NCBI RefSeq assembly: GCF_028416575.1
Contig: NZ_JAMQKB010000016.1
Span: 1-60,156 of the forward strand
DNA from: Terrihalobacillus insolitus
GTDB lineage: Bacteria > Bacillota > Bacilli > Bacillales > Amphibacillaceae
Direction: 5' to 3'
DNA length: 60,156 bases
Part shown: positions 30,793 to 43,217 of the stretch, piece after piece
Position numbering within the stretch: position 1 is the stretch's first letter
Layout: each line of letters starts with the position of its first letter
Notes under the pieces: generated by a model
Told to the model about the DNA's origin: nothing
Database searches by the model: none
The model's input: only the letters and a program-made list of their open reading frames with translations
Program-made: the position numbers and the translations under genes

Positions 30793-32871
30793 ATGCCTAG
30801 AGAATTCTCCTTGGAAAAGACGCGTAATATCGGTATTATGGCCCATATTGATGCCGGCAAAACTACCGCTACTGAACGTATTCTTTTCTATACAGGACGT
30901 ATCCATAAAATTGGAGAAACACATGAAGGTGCCTCTCAAATGGATTGGATGGAGCAGGAGCAAGAACGCGGAATTACAATTACCTCCGCAGCAACTACTG
31001 CTCAATGGAAAGGTCACAGAATCAATATCATCGATACACCAGGACACGTTGATTTCACAGTTGAAGTGGAACGTTCCCTACGTGTATTAGATGGTTCCGT
31101 TGCACTATTAGACGCGCAATCAGGTGTAGAACCACAAACAGAGACTGTTTGGCGCCAAGCTACAACATACGGCGTTCCTCGTGTTGTGTTTGTAAATAAA
31201 ATGGATAAAATTGGTGCGGATTTCTTGTATTCTCTTAAAACAATTCACGATCGTTTAGGTGCAAATGCACACCCTGTACAATTACCGATCGGTGCAGAGG
31301 ATAACTTTGAAGGTATTATCGATTTAATTGACATGGAGGCATATTATTACCTTGATGATCTCGGAACCCGCGCAGAATCACGTGCTATTCCAGCAGAGTT
31401 AAAGGACCAAGCTGAGGAATATCGCACAAAGCTAGTTGAGGCAGTTGCCGAGCTTGACGAAGAATTAATGATGAAGTACCTAGAAGGGGAAGAAGTAACA
31501 AAAGAAGAGTTAAAAGCGGGTATCCGTAAAGCAACTCTTGATGTCGAATTCTATCCAGTCTTCTGTGGATCAGCATTTAAAAATAAAGGTGTACAATTGT
31601 TGTTAGATGGTGTAATTGATTATTTACCATCACCAATGGATGTACCTCCGATTGAAGGTATTATTCCAAATACGGAAGATAAAGTTGTTCGAAAAGCAGA
31701 TGATAACGAACCATTCTCAGCTTTGGCTTTTAAAGTAGCAACGGATCCTTATGTTGGAAAGCTTACATTTTTCCGTGTGTACTCTGGTACACTAAAAGCT
31801 GGTTCATATGTAAAGAACTCAATAAAGGATAAACGTGAACGTGTAGGACGTATTCTACAAATGCACGCAAACCACCGGGAAGAAATTTCAGAGGTTTATG
31901 CTGGTGATATTGCAGGGGCAGTTGGGTTAAAGGACACTAGTACTGGTGACACACTATGTGATGAAAAATCATTAGTTATCCTTGAATCTATGGAATTCCC
32001 TGAACCAGTTATTTCAGTAGCGATTGAACCTAAAACAAAAGCAGACCAGGATAAGATGGCTGTTGCTTTAGGTAAACTTGCGGAAGAAGACCCTACATTT
32101 AAGACAGAAACCAATCCAGAAACAGGACAGACGATCATTTCTGGTATGGGTGAGCTTCACCTAGATATCATTGTTGACCGTTTAAAACGGGAGTTTAAAG
32201 TAGAGGCTAATGTAGGTGCGCCACAAGTTGCTTATCGGGAGACATTCCGTGCTTCTGCTCAAGTCGAAGGTAAATTCGTTAAACAGTCTGGTGGTCGTGG
32301 TCAGTATGGTCACGTTTGGGTTAAATTTGAACCAAACGAAGAGGGTGCTGGATTCGAGTTTGTGAACAAGATCGTCGGTGGTGTCGTGCCTCGTGAATAT
32401 ATCCCATCTGTCGAGGCTGGTATAAAAGAATCGATGGAAAACGGTGTCGTCGCAGGATACCCACTTATCGACGTAAAGGCAACACTTTACGATGGAAGCT
32501 ATCACGATGTTGACTCGAATGAAATGGCCTTTAAAGTTGCTGCATCAATGGCACTAAAAGCTGCAAAAAACAAATGTCAACCAGTTCTTCTTGAACCAAT
32601 GATGAAAGTGGAAGTTGTTATTCCTGAAGAATATATGGGTGATATCATGGGTGATATTACCTCAAGACGCGGACGCGTTGAAGGTATGGGTACCCGTGGT
32701 CCAGCTCAAATAGTAAATGCATTCGTACCTTTAGCTGAAATGTTTGGTTATGCAACTGCATTGCGTTCTAACACGCAAGGTAGAGGACAATATACGATGC
32801 ACTTTGATCACTATGAAGAAGTACCAAAGAGTATATCTGAGGAAATAATTAAGAAAAACGCTGGTGAATAA
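30793..32871 (+). CDS. fusA: Elongation factor G
   Basis: A 692-residue translocase. G1 motif AHIDAGKT (17-24), switch [14 protein letters not shown] specificity motif, domain II (about 290-400), and domains III-V with the [10 protein letters not shown] block and the domain IV tip around GGRGQYGHV. No sign of fusidic acid-linked change can be judged without alignment. GGAGAAAG precedes ATG. Ends before the separate tuf promoter. Confidence 0.98.
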   Translation: MPREFSLEKTRNIGIMAHIDAGKTTATERILFYTGRIHKIGETHEGASQMDWMEQEQERGITITSAATTAQWKGHRINIIDTPGHVDFTVEVERSLRVLDGSVALLDAQSGVEPQTETVWRQATTYGVPRVVFVNKMDKIGADFLYSLKTIHDRLGANAHPVQLPIGAEDNFEGIIDLIDMEAYYYLDDLGTRAESRAIPAELKDQAEEYRTKLVEAVAELDEELMMKYLEGEEVTKEELKAGIRKATLDVEFYPVFCGSAFKNKGVQLLLDGVIDYLPSPMDVPPIEGIIPNTEDKVVRKADDNEPFSALAFKVATDPYVGKLTFFRVYSGTLKAGSYVKNSIKDKRERVGRILQMHANHREEISEVYAGDIAGAVGLKDTSTGDTLCDEKSLVILESMEFPEPVISVAIEPKTKADQDKMAVALGKLAEEDPTFKTETNPETGQTIISGMGELHLDIIVDRLKREFKVEANVGAPQVAYRETFRASAQVEGKFVKQSGGRGQYGHVWVKFEPNEEGAGFEFVNKIVGGVVPREYIPSVEAGIKESMENGVVAGYPLIDVKATLYDGSYHDVDSNEMAFKVAASMALKAAKNKCQPVLLEPMMKVEVVIPEEYMGDIMGDITSRRGRVEGMGTRGPAQIVNAFVPLAEMFGYATALRSNTQGRGQYTMHFDHYEEVPKSISEEIIKKNAGE

Positions 32872-32900
32872 TTGATTTTTTCATGTTCATCAAGTATAAC
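32872..32900 (+). promoter_or_regulatory. Promoter of tuf
   Basis: TTGATT (32872-32877), 17-base spacer, TATAAC (32895-32900), immediately after the fusA stop. It would produce a tuf mRNA beginning just before the strong hairpin at 32912-32944. Confidence 0.6.
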
Positions 32901-32911
32901 TTGTATTGTAA

Positions 32912-32944
32912 GCTCAGAAACAGCATGGAACGCTGTTTCTGAGC
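32912..32944 (+). promoter_or_regulatory. Perfect 13-bp hairpin in tuf leader
   Basis: GCTCAGAAACAGC (32912-32924) and its exact complement (32932-32944) enclose a 7-base loop. No T run follows, so it is not a simple terminator. If transcription starts near 32907, it lies at the very 5' end of tuf mRNA, a position known to stabilise messages. Confidence 0.7.
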
Positions 32945-32995
32945 AAACAAATAAATTACTTAAAAAGCTTATAATTTTAAAGGAGGAAACTATAA

Positions 32996-34186
32996 ATGGG
33001 TAAAGAAAAATTTGATCGTTCCAAGTCCCACGTGAACATCGGAACAATCGGACACGTTGACCATGGTAAAACGACATTAACAGCGGCAATCACTACTACA
33101 CTTTTTAACAAGTATGGTAGAGGGGAAGCTCGTGCATATGATTCTATCGATGGAGCACCTGAAGAGCGCGAGCGTGGTATCACTATTTCTACAGCACACG
33201 TTGAATATGAAACAGACAACCGTCACTATGCACACGTTGACTGTCCAGGTCACGCTGACTATGTTAAAAACATGATTACTGGTGCAGCACAAATGGATGG
33301 AGCAATTCTTGTAGTATCTGCTGCAGATGGACCAATGCCACAAACTCGTGAACATATCCTATTGTCACGTCAAGTAGGTGTACCTGCGATTGTCGTATTC
33401 CTTAACAAAACGGACATGGTAGACGACGAAGAACTACTAGAACTAGTTGAAATGGAAGTTCGTGATCTACTTACTGAGTATGACTTCCCTGGTGATGATG
33501 TACCAGTAATCAAAGGTTCCGCTCTTAAAGCGCTTGAAGGCGAAGAGCAGTATGTAAATGCAATCTATGAATTAATGGATGCAGTTGATGAATATATTCC
33601 AACTCCTGAACGCGATACTGAAAAGCCATTCATGATGCCAGTTGAGGATGTGTTCTCCATCACTGGTCGTGGTACAGTTGCTACAGGTCGTGTTGAGCGT
33701 GGTCAAGTTAAAGTTGGTGACGAAGTAGATATCATTGGTCTTTCTGAAGCACCGAAGAAAACTACTGTAACTGGTGTAGAGATGTTCCGTAAGCTTCTTG
33801 ACTATGCCGAAGCTGGAGATAACATCGGTGCACTTCTACGTGGTGTATCTCGTGATGATATTAACCGTGGTCAAGTACTAGCTAAGCCTGGTACAATTAC
33901 TCCACACACTAAATTCCAAGCGGAAGTTTATGTGTTATCTAAAGAAGAAGGTGGACGACACACTCCATTCTTCACAAACTACCGCCCACAATTCTACTTC
34001 CGTACAACAGATGTAACTGGAGTTATCCAATTACCTGAAGGAGTGGAAATGGTTATGCCTGGAGATAACGTAGAGATGTCAGTTGATCTTATTTCTCCAA
34101 TTGCCATTGAAGATGGAACTAAATTCTCTATTCGTGAAGGTGGACGTACTGTAGGAGCAGGCGTTGTTGCAACCATTACCGAATAA
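32996..34186 (+). CDS. tuf: Elongation factor Tu
   Basis: A 396-residue GTPase that delivers aminoacyl-tRNA. G1 GHVDHGKT at 19-26, effector region RERGITIS, switch [14 protein letters not shown] and the C-terminal beta-barrel domains are all intact. Start follows AAAGGAGG. Transcribed with fusA and also from its own promoter, and ended by a strong terminator. Confidence 0.98.
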   Translation: MGKEKFDRSKSHVNIGTIGHVDHGKTTLTAAITTTLFNKYGRGEARAYDSIDGAPEERERGITISTAHVEYETDNRHYAHVDCPGHADYVKNMITGAAQMDGAILVVSAADGPMPQTREHILLSRQVGVPAIVVFLNKTDMVDDEELLELVEMEVRDLLTEYDFPGDDVPVIKGSALKALEGEEQYVNAIYELMDAVDEYIPTPERDTEKPFMMPVEDVFSITGRGTVATGRVERGQVKVGDEVDIIGLSEAPKKTTVTGVEMFRKLLDYAEAGDNIGALLRGVSRDDINRGQVLAKPGTITPHTKFQAEVYVLSKEEGGRHTPFFTNYRPQFYFRTTDVTGVIQLPEGVEMVMPGDNVEMSVDLISPIAIEDGTKFSIREGGRTVGAGVVATITE

Positions 34187-34203
34187 GGATAAACCTTAAA
34201 AAA

Positions 34204-34237
34204 ACAGACAGCGAATTGACTCGCTGTCTGTTTTTTT
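34204..34237 (+). terminator. Terminator after tuf
   Basis: A perfect 11-bp stem (34204-34214 with 34221-34231), 6-base loop and seven T; A-rich 5' arm could make it bidirectional. Confidence 0.93.
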
Positions 34238-34333
34238 AACGGCATTTCCTATTCTAGTTGGCAGAACTATGTCAAAAAAACACTAAACGCAAAATGATCC
34301 CTTTATTTACCATGGATAAAATCGCGGTGGTTC

Positions 34334-34363
34334 TTGAATCACGATGCTTTTATTTAGTATAAT
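34334..34363 (+). promoter_or_regulatory. Upstream promoter of S10 operon
   Basis: TTGAAT (34334-34339), 18-base spacer, perfect TATAAT (34358-34363). One of two candidate promoters in the 423-base gap between tuf and rpsJ. Confidence 0.55.
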
Positions 34364-34448
34364 ACGTTGAGGTGCTCGAAAGTATGTTTATGTATTATGA
34401 AAAAAGTTGGATAATGTTAAAAATGATGTATAAATAGCTTGATAATGG

Positions 34449-34477
34449 TTGCATTGCCCGTCGTTTTTCTATATAAT
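34449..34477 (+). promoter_or_regulatory. Main promoter of S10 operon
   Basis: TTGCAT (34449-34454), 17-base spacer, perfect TATAAT (34472-34477). The leader of about 125 bases that follows has a short GC-rich inverted repeat (ACCCG...CGGGT near 34528-34549); otherwise I see nothing in this gap. Confidence 0.7.
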
Positions 34478-34555
34478 GAGTAATGTTGGTCATAAAAGGC
34501 GATGAAGCGGAAGGTTGTTGATACACCCGGCCCCTTTGCCATGGCGGGTTATTAA

Positions 34556-34918
<363 letters not shown>

Positions 34919-34950
34919 TTCAAATAATTACAATTCAGGAGGTGTGACGG

Positions 34951-35580
34951 ATGACGAAAGGAATCTTAGGTCGTAAAATTGGCATGACACAGCTTTTCAC
35001 AGAAGATGGCGAGTTAACACCAGTCACGGTGATTGAAGCTGAACCAAACATTGTACTCCAAAAGAAGACTGTTGATAGTGATGGATACGAAGCAATTCAG
35101 CTTGGTTATGCTGATAAGAAAGACTCTCGTGTGAACAAACCAGAAAAAGGCCATGCTGAAAAAGCAAACACAAATCCTAAGCGCTACATTCGTGAAATCC
35201 GTAATACTGACCTTGGTGAATATGAGGTAGGCCAAGAAGTTAGTGTTAAGATTTTTCAAGCAGGAGATGTAATTGACGTAACTGGTACTTCAAAAGGGAA
35301 AGGGTTCCAAGGCGCAATTAAGCGACATAACCAATCAAGAGGACCAATGACCCATGGTTCACGTTATCATAGAAGACCAGGTGCAATGGGTGTAATTGAC
35401 CCGATGCGTGTATTTAAAGGAAAAAAACTACCAGGGCATATGGGTGGAGAGCAAGTTACGATTCAAAACCTTGAGATAGTTAAAGTAGATGATGAACGTA
35501 ATCTACTACTAGTAAAAGGGAATGTCCCTGGAGCTAAAAAGTCATTTGTTAAAATTACTAGTGCAATTAAGGCTAACTAA
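34951..35580 (+). CDS. rplC: Ribosomal protein uL3
   Basis: A 209-residue early-assembly 50S protein whose central extension reaches toward the peptidyl transferase centre. Contains [14 protein letters not shown] at the N-terminus and the loop [18 protein letters not shown] (about 129-146). Follows rpsJ by 32 bases with a CAGGAGGTG site. Confidence 0.98.
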   Translation: MTKGILGRKIGMTQLFTEDGELTPVTVIEAEPNIVLQKKTVDSDGYEAIQLGYADKKDSRVNKPEKGHAEKANTNPKRYIREIRNTDLGEYEVGQEVSVKIFQAGDVIDVTGTSKGKGFQGAIKRHNQSRGPMTHGSRYHRRPGAMGVIDPMRVFKGKKLPGHMGGEQVTIQNLEIVKVDDERNLLLVKGNVPGAKKSFVKITSAIKAN

Positions 35581-35605
35581 TCACTAGATGAAGGGAGGAT
35601 ATGTC

Positions 35606-36229
35606 ATGCCTAAAGTAGCACTTTATAATCAAACTGGCGCGAAAGTCGGAGATGTTGAATTGAATGACAGTGTATTTGGTATTGAACCAAACACACATGT
35701 ATTACATGAGGCTGTAGTTATGCAACGCGCTTCTTTACGTCAAGGAACACATGATGTTAAAAACCGTTCCGAAGTTCGGGGTGGTGGTCGTAAGCCGTGG
35801 CGCCAGAAAGGTACAGGTCGCGCTCGTCAGGGATCCATTCGTTCCCCGCAGTGGGTTGGTGGTGGAACTGTGTTCGGACCAACACCTCGTAGCTATAGCT
35901 ATAAGTTACCTAAAAAAGTACGTCGTTTAGCATTGAAATCTGCTTTTTCTTCTAAAGTAATGGAGGATGACATTGTAGTATTAGATAACATTGCAATTGA
36001 CGCACCTAAAACAAAAGAGGTAGTAAATCTTCTACAAGCATTGAATGTTGAAGGAAAAGCGTTGATCGTGACTACTGAGAAAAACGAAACAGTATTCCGC
36101 TCAGCCAATAACTTACCAAATGTAAAAGTACTCTCTGTAAGTGAAGTAAATGTTTTAGATTTGCTTACGCATGACAAGCTGATCGTAACAAAAGAGGCAG
36201 CTGAAAAAGCAGGGGAGGTGCTTGCATAA
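35606..36229 (+). CDS. rplD: Ribosomal protein uL4
   Basis: A 207-residue protein lining the exit tunnel. The tunnel loop is in [20 protein letters not shown] (about residues 61-80), unchanged from macrolide-sensitive relatives. ATG 35606 lies 5-6 bases after AAGGGAGGAT; an in-frame ATG at 35588 precedes that site and is rejected. Its stop overlaps the rplW start by one base (TAATG). Confidence 0.98.
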   Translation: MPKVALYNQTGAKVGDVELNDSVFGIEPNTHVLHEAVVMQRASLRQGTHDVKNRSEVRGGGRKPWRQKGTGRARQGSIRSPQWVGGGTVFGPTPRSYSYKLPKKVRRLALKSAFSSKVMEDDIVVLDNIAIDAPKTKEVVNLLQALNVEGKALIVTTEKNETVFRSANNLPNVKVLSVSEVNVLDLLTHDKLIVTKEAAEKAGEVLA

Positions 36230-36519
36230 TGAAGGATCCGCGAGATATTATTAAGCGCCCTGTAATCACTGAGCACTCAGCCGATTTAATGGCAGAGAAA
36301 AAGTACACTTTTGAAGTAAGTACGGATGCTAACAAAACACAAATAAAACAGGCGGTTGAACAAATATTTGATGTTAAAGTGGAGCAAGTAAACACAATGA
36401 ACCTCAAAGGTAAGTTTAAGCGTATGGGAAGATACGGTGGTTTTCGGCCAGATCGAAAGAAAGCTATTGTTCAACTTTCCGAAGATAGTAAAGAACTAGA
36501 ATTTTTTGAAGGTGCATAA
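36229..36519 (+). CDS. rplW: Ribosomal protein uL23
   Basis: A 96-residue protein at the tunnel exit, docking site of trigger factor and SRP. N-terminal [13 protein letters not shown] and C-terminal basic loop [17 protein letters not shown] are typical. Start overlaps the rplD stop; the GGGGAGG site lies inside rplD, so the two are translationally coupled. Confidence 0.97.
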   Translation: MKDPRDIIKRPVITEHSADLMAEKKYTFEVSTDANKTQIKQAVEQIFDVKVEQVNTMNLKGKFKRMGRYGGFRPDRKKAIVQLSEDSKELEFFEGA

Positions 36520-36550
36520 AAAACTTTGATAACGAAGGAGGGAAACAACG

Positions 36551-37381
36551 ATGGCGATTAAGAAGTACAAACCGACTTCAAATGGTAGACGTGGCATGAC
36601 AACATCAGATTTCGCAGAGATCACAACTAGTCAGCCAGAAAAAACCTTGCTAAGCCCATTACACAATCGTGGTGGACGTAACAACCAAGGTAAGCTAACG
36701 GTTCGTCATCAAGGCGGCGGTCACAAACGACAATATCGTATTATTGATTTTAAACGCGACAAAGATGGAATACCAGGACGCGTTGCCACAATCGAGTATG
36801 ATCCAAACCGTTCCGCTAATATTGCATTGATTCATTATGTTGACGGGGAAAAGCGTTATATACTTGCTCCGAAAGGTCTTAAGGTAGGGAATGAAGTGCT
36901 TTCAGGTCAAGGTGCAGACATTAAGATTGGTCATTCACTTAAGCTTGAGGACATTCCAGTAGGTACCGTTATTCATAACATCGAATTAAAACCAGGACGG
37001 GGTGGACAGCTTGTACGTTCCGCAGGTTCACAAGCGCAAATCCTTGGTAGAGAAGGTAAGTACGTTCTTGTACGTTTAACATCTGGGGAAGTTCGTTTGG
37101 TACTAGGTACATGTCGTGCAACAGTTGGCCAGGTTGGTAATGTAGAACATGAGTTGATTAAAGTAGGGAAAGCAGGACGTTCTCGTTGGAAAGGAAAGCG
37201 CCCAACAGTTCGTGGTTCAGTAATGAACCCTAACGATCACCCACACGGTGGTGGTGAAGGACGCGCACCGATCGGACGTAAGTCACCTATGTCACCATGG
37301 GGCAAACCAACACTTGGTTACAAAACGCGTAAACGTAACAAGCCAACAGATAAATTTATCGTTCGTAAACGTAAAAAATAA
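36551..37381 (+). CDS. rplB: Ribosomal protein uL2
   Basis: A 276-residue protein needed for subunit joining and peptidyl transfer. The conserved C-terminal block [17 protein letters not shown] contains the near-universal histidine. Highly basic ends. Preceded by AAGGAGGGAAAC and followed by a 56-base gap before rpsS. Confidence 0.98.
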   Translation: MAIKKYKPTSNGRRGMTTSDFAEITTSQPEKTLLSPLHNRGGRNNQGKLTVRHQGGGHKRQYRIIDFKRDKDGIPGRVATIEYDPNRSANIALIHYVDGEKRYILAPKGLKVGNEVLSGQGADIKIGHSLKLEDIPVGTVIHNIELKPGRGGQLVRSAGSQAQILGREGKYVLVRLTSGEVRLVLGTCRATVGQVGNVEHELIKVGKAGRSRWKGKRPTVRGSVMNPNDHPHGGGEGRAPIGRKSPMSPWGKPTLGYKTRKRNKPTDKFIVRKRKK

Positions 37382-37437
37382 CGTGATTGCATGATGGAAA
37401 GTAGAACTATCTGGCAATCACGAAGGGAGGTTTATGT

Positions 37438-37716
37438 ATGGGTCGTAGTTTGAAAAAAGGACCTTTCGCAGATGACCATTTGATGAAAAAAGTAGAGAAG
37501 TTGAACGAAGATAATAAAAAACAGCTGATAAGAACTTGGTCACGTCGCTCTACTATATTTCCTAAGTTTGTTGGACATACAATTGCTGTGTATGATGGTC
37601 GGAAACACGTTCCGGTTTATGTCACAGAGGATATGGTCGGGCACAAGCTAGGTGAATTCGCGCCATCCCGTACGTTCAAAGGGCATTCTGGCGATGATAA
37701 GAAAACAAAACGCTAA
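37438..37716 (+). CDS. rpsS: Ribosomal protein uS19
   Basis: A 92-residue 30S head protein. Starts [10 protein letters not shown] and contains [21 protein letters not shown] and the [13 protein letters not shown] motif. Preceded by GGGAGG. Confidence 0.98.
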   Translation: MGRSLKKGPFADDHLMKKVEKLNEDNKKQLIRTWSRRSTIFPKFVGHTIAVYDGRKHVPVYVTEDMVGHKLGEFAPSRTFKGHSGDDKKTKR

Positions 37717-37735
37717 TGAGAGGAGGCACTCCTAA

Positions 37736-38077
37736 ATGCAAGCTAAAGCCGTTGCGAAATCTGTTCGTATTGCTCCTCGTAAAGTTCGTTTAGTTGTAGA
37801 TTTAATTCGAGGAAAAAAAGTTGGAGAAGCTGTTGCAATACTACGCCACACTCAACGTGGAGCTTCCCCTGTAGTAGAAAAGGTTTTAAATTCTGCTATC
37901 GCTAACGCGGAACACAATTATGAAATGAACACAGATAACCTTATAATATCAGAAGCATTTGTAAATGAAGGTGCTACAATGAAACGTTTCCGTCCTCGCG
38001 CAATGGGACGTGCAAGTCAAATAAACAAACGCACTAGCCACATTACAGTGGTCGTATCTGAACAGAAGGAGGGATAA
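37736..38077 (+). CDS. rplV: Ribosomal protein uL22
   Basis: A 113-residue protein with a long beta-hairpin lining the exit tunnel; the hairpin tip region [19 protein letters not shown] is intact, as in macrolide-sensitive strains. Two bases separate its stop from the rpsC start. Confidence 0.98.
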   Translation: MQAKAVAKSVRIAPRKVRLVVDLIRGKKVGEAVAILRHTQRGASPVVEKVLNSAIANAEHNYEMNTDNLIISEAFVNEGATMKRFRPRAMGRASQINKRTSHITVVVSEQKEG

Positions 38078-38079
38078 TC

Positions 38080-38721
38080 TTGGGTCAAAAAGTTAATCCG
38101 GTAGGTCTACGTGTTGGTGTAATTCGTGACTGGGAATCAAAATGGTACGCAGGTAAAGATTACGCTGAACTATTACATGAAGACATTAAAGTTCGTGAAT
38201 ATATTGAACAACGCCTTAAAGACGCTGCTGTTTCAAGTGTTGAAATTGAAAGAGCTGCGAATCGTGTGAATATATCTATTTCTACCGCTAAGCCTGGTAT
38301 GGTTATCGGAAAAGGCGGTTCTGAAGTTGAAGCCTTGCGTAAATCACTGAACGCACTAACTGGTAAAAGAGTGCACATTAATATTGTTGAAGTAAAAAAG
38401 GCTGATTTAAACGCAAAATTAGTTGCAGAAAATATCGCTCGCCAATTGGAAAATCGTATTTCTTTCCGTCGTGCTCAAAAACAAACGATTCAACGTGCTA
38501 TGCGTGCTGGCGCAAAAGGTATTCGTACACAAGTATCTGGTCGTCTAGGCGGAGCAGATATTGCACGTGCAGAACATTATAGTGAAGGAACTGTACCACT
38601 ACACACCCTTCGTGCAGACATCGATTATGGAACTGCAGAAGCAGACACCACTTATGGTAAATTGGGTGTTAAAGTGTGGATTTATCGTGGAGAAGTCCTT
38701 CCAACAAAAAACAACAAGTAA
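38080..38721 (+). CDS. rpsC: Ribosomal protein uS3
   Basis: A 213-residue 30S protein at the mRNA entry tunnel. N-terminal [12 protein letters not shown], a KH domain with [12 protein letters not shown] (about 73-84), and a C-terminal domain with [21 protein letters not shown] start after AGAAGGAGGG. Strongly coupled to rplV by its 2-base spacing. Confidence 0.98.
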   Translation: MGQKVNPVGLRVGVIRDWESKWYAGKDYAELLHEDIKVREYIEQRLKDAAVSSVEIERAANRVNISISTAKPGMVIGKGGSEVEALRKSLNALTGKRVHINIVEVKKADLNAKLVAENIARQLENRISFRRAQKQTIQRAMRAGAKGIRTQVSGRLGGADIARAEHYSEGTVPLHTLRADIDYGTAEADTTYGKLGVKVWIYRGEVLPTKNNK

Positions 38722-38739
38722 GGAAGGGGGAACAGCATT

Positions 38740-39174
38740 ATGTTAATGCCTAAACGCGTAAAACATCGTAAACAGCATCGTGGTCGCATGAAAGGTCAAG
38801 CAAAAGGTGGAACGGAAGTTGCATTTGGTGAGTATGGTTTACAAGCCCTTGAAGCTTCTTGGATCACAAGCCGACAAATTGAGGCTGCACGTATTGCTAT
38901 GACTCGTTATATGAAACGTGGCGGTAAAGTTTGGATCAAAATATTCCCGGATAAGCCTTATACTGCTAAACCCCTAGAAGTACGTATGGGTTCTGGTAAA
39001 GGTGCTCCTGAGGGTTGGGTAGCAGTAGTAAAACCTGGCAAAATCATGTTTGAAATTGCTGGTGTATCCGAGGAAGTAGCTCGCGAAGCATTACGTCTTG
39101 CTTCTCACAAGTTACCGATCAAAACAAAATTTGTAAAACGTGAAGAAATTGGTGGTGAAATCAATGAAGGCTAA
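38740..39174 (+). CDS. rplP: Ribosomal protein uL16
   Basis: A 144-residue 50S protein near the A site. Starts [15 protein letters not shown] as in B. subtilis; the [20 protein letters not shown] core is intact. AAGGAAGGGGG precedes it. Its last 11 bases overlap rpmC. Confidence 0.98.
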   Translation: MLMPKRVKHRKQHRGRMKGQAKGGTEVAFGEYGLQALEASWITSRQIEAARIAMTRYMKRGGKVWIKIFPDKPYTAKPLEVRMGSGKGAPEGWVAVVKPGKIMFEIAGVSEEVAREALRLASHKLPIKTKFVKREEIGGEINEG

Positions 39175-39364
39175 TGAAATTAGAGAACTAACCACTGCCG
39201 AAATTGAACAAAATGTCAAATCATTGAAAGAAGAACTTTTTAACTTGCGTTTTCAGTTAGCAACAGGCCAACTTGAAAACACAGCACGTATTCGTGAAGT
39301 TCGTAAATCAATTGCACGCTTAAAAACTGTTGCTCGTGAAAGAGAATTAAGCGTAAATAACTGA
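39164..39364 (+). CDS. rpmC: Ribosomal protein uL29
   Basis: A 66-residue two-helix protein at the tunnel exit. ATG 39164 yields [15 protein letters not shown], matching relatives, with GGTGG upstream inside rplP. A longer frame from 39140 would run through rplP codons and lacks a site. Confidence 0.97.
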   Translation: MKANEIRELTTAEIEQNVKSLKEELFNLRFQLATGQLENTARIREVRKSIARLKTVARERELSVNN

Positions 39365-39390
39365 AAAACCGAGAGGAGGTAGGCCTCAGG

Positions 39391-39654
39391 ATGAGTGAAC
39401 GTAATAATCGTAAGGTTTATACTGGTCGTGTCGTCTCTGACAAAATGGATAAAACGATTACCGTATTAGTCGAAACATACAAGTTCCATAAACTTTATGG
39501 AAAACGTGTTCGATATTCAAAGAAATTAAAAGTACATGATGAGAATAGCAAAGCAAAAATTGGTGATATTGTACGCATCATGGAAACTCGCCCGCTATCA
39601 GCTACCAAGCGCTTCCGTCTGGTTGAAATAGTAGAAGAAGCGGTTATTATTTAA
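39391..39654 (+). CDS. rpsQ: Ribosomal protein uS17
   Basis: An 87-residue OB-fold 30S protein. Contains [17 protein letters not shown] and the loop [16 protein letters not shown]. Preceded by GAGGAGGTAGG. Confidence 0.98.
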   Translation: MSERNNRKVYTGRVVSDKMDKTITVLVETYKFHKLYGKRVRYSKKLKVHDENSKAKIGDIVRIMETRPLSATKRFRLVEIVEEAVII

Positions 39655-39657
39655 TAA

Positions 39658-40065
<408 letters not shown>

Positions 40066-40069
40066 ATTA

Positions 40070-40156
40070 TGAGGCAATAACGTATGAACACAAATGTTAC
40101 TCGTATCAATAAATAATCTATTTTCGTATAAGTCATAGGACTTAATAAGAGCCTCA
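40070..40156 (+). promoter_or_regulatory. Possible folded spacer between rplN and rplX
   Basis: TGAGGC (40070-40075) and GCCTCA (40151-40156) could close the spacer, with an internal hairpin AAGTC/GACTT (40130-40143). Weak stems, so function is uncertain. Confidence 0.3.
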
Positions 40157-40195
40157 AAAATGGAAAGATAAGCCTTGTAAGGAGGTGCGTTAAGC

Positions 40196-40507
40196 ATGCA
40201 TGTTAAAAAAGGTGACAAAGTCATGGTGATTTCAGGTAAGGATAGCGGAAAACAAGGAACCATCCTTGAATCTTACCCGAAGAAAGATCGTGTTCTTGTA
40301 GAAGGTGTAAATGTTGTTAAGAAACACGCAAAGCCATCTCAAGATAATCCGCAAGGCGGGATTTTGAATCAGGAAGCACCAATTCATGTTTCAAATGTAA
40401 TGCCAATTGATCCAAAGTCTGGAGAACCGACTCGTGTTGGTTATGAAGAACGTAACGGAAAGAAAGTTCGTATCGCTAAAAAATCCGGTGAAGCATTAGA
40501 TAAATAA
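40196..40507 (+). CDS. rplX: Ribosomal protein uL24
   Basis: A 103-residue KOW-domain assembly initiator of the 50S subunit. Starts [21 protein letters not shown], a clear KOW motif, and ends in the basic [14 protein letters not shown]. Preceded by AAGGAGGTGCG. Confidence 0.98.
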   Translation: MHVKKGDKVMVISGKDSGKQGTILESYPKKDRVLVEGVNVVKKHAKPSQDNPQGGILNQEAPIHVSNVMPIDPKSGEPTRVGYEERNGKKVRIAKKSGEALDK

Positions 40508-40533
40508 CTTAGCGGCGAAAGGAGGGCTACTCG

Positions 40534-41073
40534 ATGAACGAATTGAAACAAAAATATCAAGATGAGATTGTTCCATCTTTAGTAGAAAAGTTCAACTATG
40601 AATCAGTAATGCAGGTTCCTAAATTAGAAAAAATTGTAATCAATATGGGTGTCGGTGACGCTGTTCAAAATTCAAAGGCTTTGGATAGTGCGGTTGAAGA
40701 ACTAGGTTTAATTGCTGGTCAACAACCAGTGGTTACAAAAGCGAAAAAATCAATTGCGGGATTCCGTTTGCGTGAGGGGATGCCTATCGGGGCAAAAGTT
40801 ACCTTACGGGGAGAACGCATGTATGAGTTTTTACAAAAGCTTGTAGCTGTATCTCTTCCACGAGTTCGTGACTTCCGTGGTATCTCTAAAAAAGCTTTTG
40901 ATGGACGTGGTAATTATACACTTGGTGTAAAAGAACAATTGATTTTTCCAGAAATTAATTATGATAAAGTAAGTAAAGTCCGCGGCATGGACATTGTTAT
41001 CGTAACAACATCAAACACTGACGAAGAAGCTCGTGAACTTTTAGCTAAACTTGGCATGCCTTTCCAAATGTAA
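40534..41073 (+). CDS. rplE: Ribosomal protein uL5
   Basis: A 179-residue 5S rRNA-binding protein of the central protuberance. Blocks include [30 protein letters not shown] and [26 protein letters not shown] precedes ATG. Confidence 0.98.
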   Translation: MNELKQKYQDEIVPSLVEKFNYESVMQVPKLEKIVINMGVGDAVQNSKALDSAVEELGLIAGQQPVVTKAKKSIAGFRLREGMPIGAKVTLRGERMYEFLQKLVAVSLPRVRDFRGISKKAFDGRGNYTLGVKEQLIFPEINYDKVSKVRGMDIVIVTTSNTDEEARELLAKLGMPFQM

Positions 41074-41289
<216 letters not shown>

Positions 41290-41318
41290 ACCCCGATTAG
41301 GGAAGGAGGTAATAAGTA

Positions 41319-41717
41319 ATGACTATGACAGATCCAATCGCAGATATGCTTACTCGTATTCGTAACGCAAATATGGTTCGCCACGAAAAATTGGAGCTTC
41401 CTGCGTCTAAACTTAAAAAAGAAGTGGCAGATATCCTGAAGCGTGAAGGTTTTGTTCGTGACTATGAGTATGTTGAAGATGATAAACAAGGTGTACTTCG
41501 CGTTTTCCTTAAGTATGGAGTGAACGAAGAACGAGTTATAACAGGTCTTAAGAGAATCAGCAAACCAGGTTTACGTGTTTATGCTAAGGCAGACGAACTG
41601 CCAAAGGTACTAAACGGCTTAGGTGTCGCGATCGTATCAACATCTAAAGGCGTTTTAACAGATAAAGAAGCACGAGAACAAGCTGTTGGTGGCGAAGTGC
41701 TTGCGTACGTCTGGTAA
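41319..41717 (+). CDS. rpsH: Ribosomal protein uS8
   Basis: A 132-residue central-domain 16S rRNA binder. Starts [18 protein letters not shown]-terminal [12 protein letters not shown] and the end GGEVLAYVW are typical. ATG at 41319 follows GGAAGGAGG; a second ATG two codons later is possible. Confidence 0.98.
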   Translation: MTMTDPIADMLTRIRNANMVRHEKLELPASKLKKEVADILKREGFVRDYEYVEDDKQGVLRVFLKYGVNEERVITGLKRISKPGLRVYAKADELPKVLNGLGVAIVSTSKGVLTDKEAREQAVGGEVLAYVW

Positions 41718-41748
41718 TATATATATTTTAGTTAGGAGGTGTAATTGA

Positions 41749-42285
41749 ATGTCTCGTGTAGGACTTAAATCATTAGAAATTCCAGAGGGCGTTGAAATTA
41801 ACCAAAATGAAAATACGATCACTGTAAAAGGGCCTAAAGGAGAACTAACCCGAAGCTTCCACCCAGATATGACAATTAAAATTGCAGATAACGTTCTAAC
41901 TGTAGAGCGTCCAAGTGATCATAAGGAACATCGTGCGTTACACGGTACTACTAGAAGCCTTATCGGTAACATGGTAGAAGGCGTGCATAAAGGATTCGAA
42001 AAAAGTCTAGAAATTATTGGTGTCGGTTACCGCGCTCAAAAACAAGGAGAAAAGATTGTGATTAGTGCGGGCTATTCCCATCCTGTAGAACTTGAAAAAC
42101 GTGAGGGAATCGATATTGAAGTACCTTCCAATACAAAGGTGACCGTAAAGGGAATAGACAAAGAACTTGTAGGTGCAGTTGCTGCAAATATTAGAGCCAT
42201 TCGTCCACCTGAACCTTATAAAGGAAAAGGGATCCGTTACGAAGGCGAAAATGTACGTCGTAAAGAAGGTAAGACAGCTAAATAA
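41749..42285 (+). CDS. rplF: Ribosomal protein uL6
   Basis: A 178-residue two-domain protein near the sarcin-ricin loop. The C-terminal signature [14 protein letters not shown] is present. Preceded by TTAGGAGGTG. Confidence 0.98.
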   Translation: MSRVGLKSLEIPEGVEINQNENTITVKGPKGELTRSFHPDMTIKIADNVLTVERPSDHKEHRALHGTTRSLIGNMVEGVHKGFEKSLEIIGVGYRAQKQGEKIVISAGYSHPVELEKREGIDIEVPSNTKVTVKGIDKELVGAVAANIRAIRPPEPYKGKGIRYEGENVRRKEGKTAK

Positions 42286-42317
42286 GGTTAGTTAGGTAGC
42301 AGAAAGGAGTGACCTAG

Positions 42318-42680
42318 ATGATCACAAAGCCAGACAAAAACGTTGTACGTAAAAAAAGACATGCACGTGTACGTAAAAACCTTTTTGGTACTGCAGAACG
42401 CCCACGTCTAAATGTATACCGTTCAAATAAACACATTTACGCTCAGCTAATTGATGATATAAATGGTAAGACAGTAGCGAACGCTTCAACAGTTGACAAT
42501 GAAGTAAACCTAGAAGCGACAAGTAATGTGGAAGCAGCTCAAAAGGTTGGAGAACTCATTGCAAATCGCGCAAAGGAAAAAGGCTACACAAATATCGTAT
42601 TTGACCGTGGTGGTTACTTGTATCATGGACGTGTAAAAGCACTTGCGGATGCAGCCCGTAGCGCAGGGCTAGAATTTTAA
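42318..42680 (+). CDS. rplR: Ribosomal protein uL18
   Basis: A 120-residue 5S rRNA-binding protein. N-terminal basic segment [20 protein letters not shown] and C-terminal [20 protein letters not shown]. Preceded by AAAGGAGTG. Confidence 0.98.
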   Translation: MITKPDKNVVRKKRHARVRKNLFGTAERPRLNVYRSNKHIYAQLIDDINGKTVANASTVDNEVNLEATSNVEAAQKVGELIANRAKEKGYTNIVFDRGGYLYHGRVKALADAARSAGLEF

Positions 42681-42700
42681 TTGTTAAAGGAGGGACATAT

Positions 42701-43204
42701 ATGCGTACAAACGTTGATCCGAATAAGTTAGATCTAGAAGAACGTGTTGTTACAATCAATCGTGTTGCAAAAGTTGTAAAAGGTGGACGTCGATTTCGTT
42801 TTGCTGCATTAGTTGTTGTTGGCGATAAAAATGGTCACGTCGGATTTGGCACTGGTAAAGCACAAGAAGTGCCAGAAGCAATTAAAAAGGCAATTGATGA
42901 TGCAAAGAAAAATTTAATTACAGTACCAGTCGTTGGTACGACTATTCCACACGAAATTACTGGACGTTTTGGAGCAGGTAGTATACTAATGAAACCAGCT
43001 TCTGAAGGTACAGGAGTTATCGCAGGCGGACCTGTCCGTGCGGTATTAGAACTTGCTGGTGTTGGTGATATTCTATCTAAGTCATTAGGTTCTAATACAC
43101 CTATTAACATGGTGCGTGCAACTGTTAATGGTCTTAGTGAGCTTAAGCGTGCAGAAGATGTTGCGAAACTACGTGGAAAGTCCGTAGAAGAACTGTTAGG
43201 ATAA
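42701..43204 (+). CDS. rpsE: Ribosomal protein uS5
   Basis: A 167-residue 30S fidelity protein. N-terminal loop [22 protein letters not shown] contains the lysine/glycine turn altered in spectinomycin-resistant strains, unchanged here. [17 protein letters not shown] follows. Preceded by AAAGGAGGG. Confidence 0.98.
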   Translation: MRTNVDPNKLDLEERVVTINRVAKVVKGGRRFRFAALVVVGDKNGHVGFGTGKAQEVPEAIKKAIDDAKKNLITVPVVGTTIPHEITGRFGAGSILMKPASEGTGVIAGGPVRAVLELAGVGDILSKSLGSNTPINMVRATVNGLSELKRAEDVAKLRGKSVEELLG

Positions 43205-43217
43205 GGAGGGAAATTAC

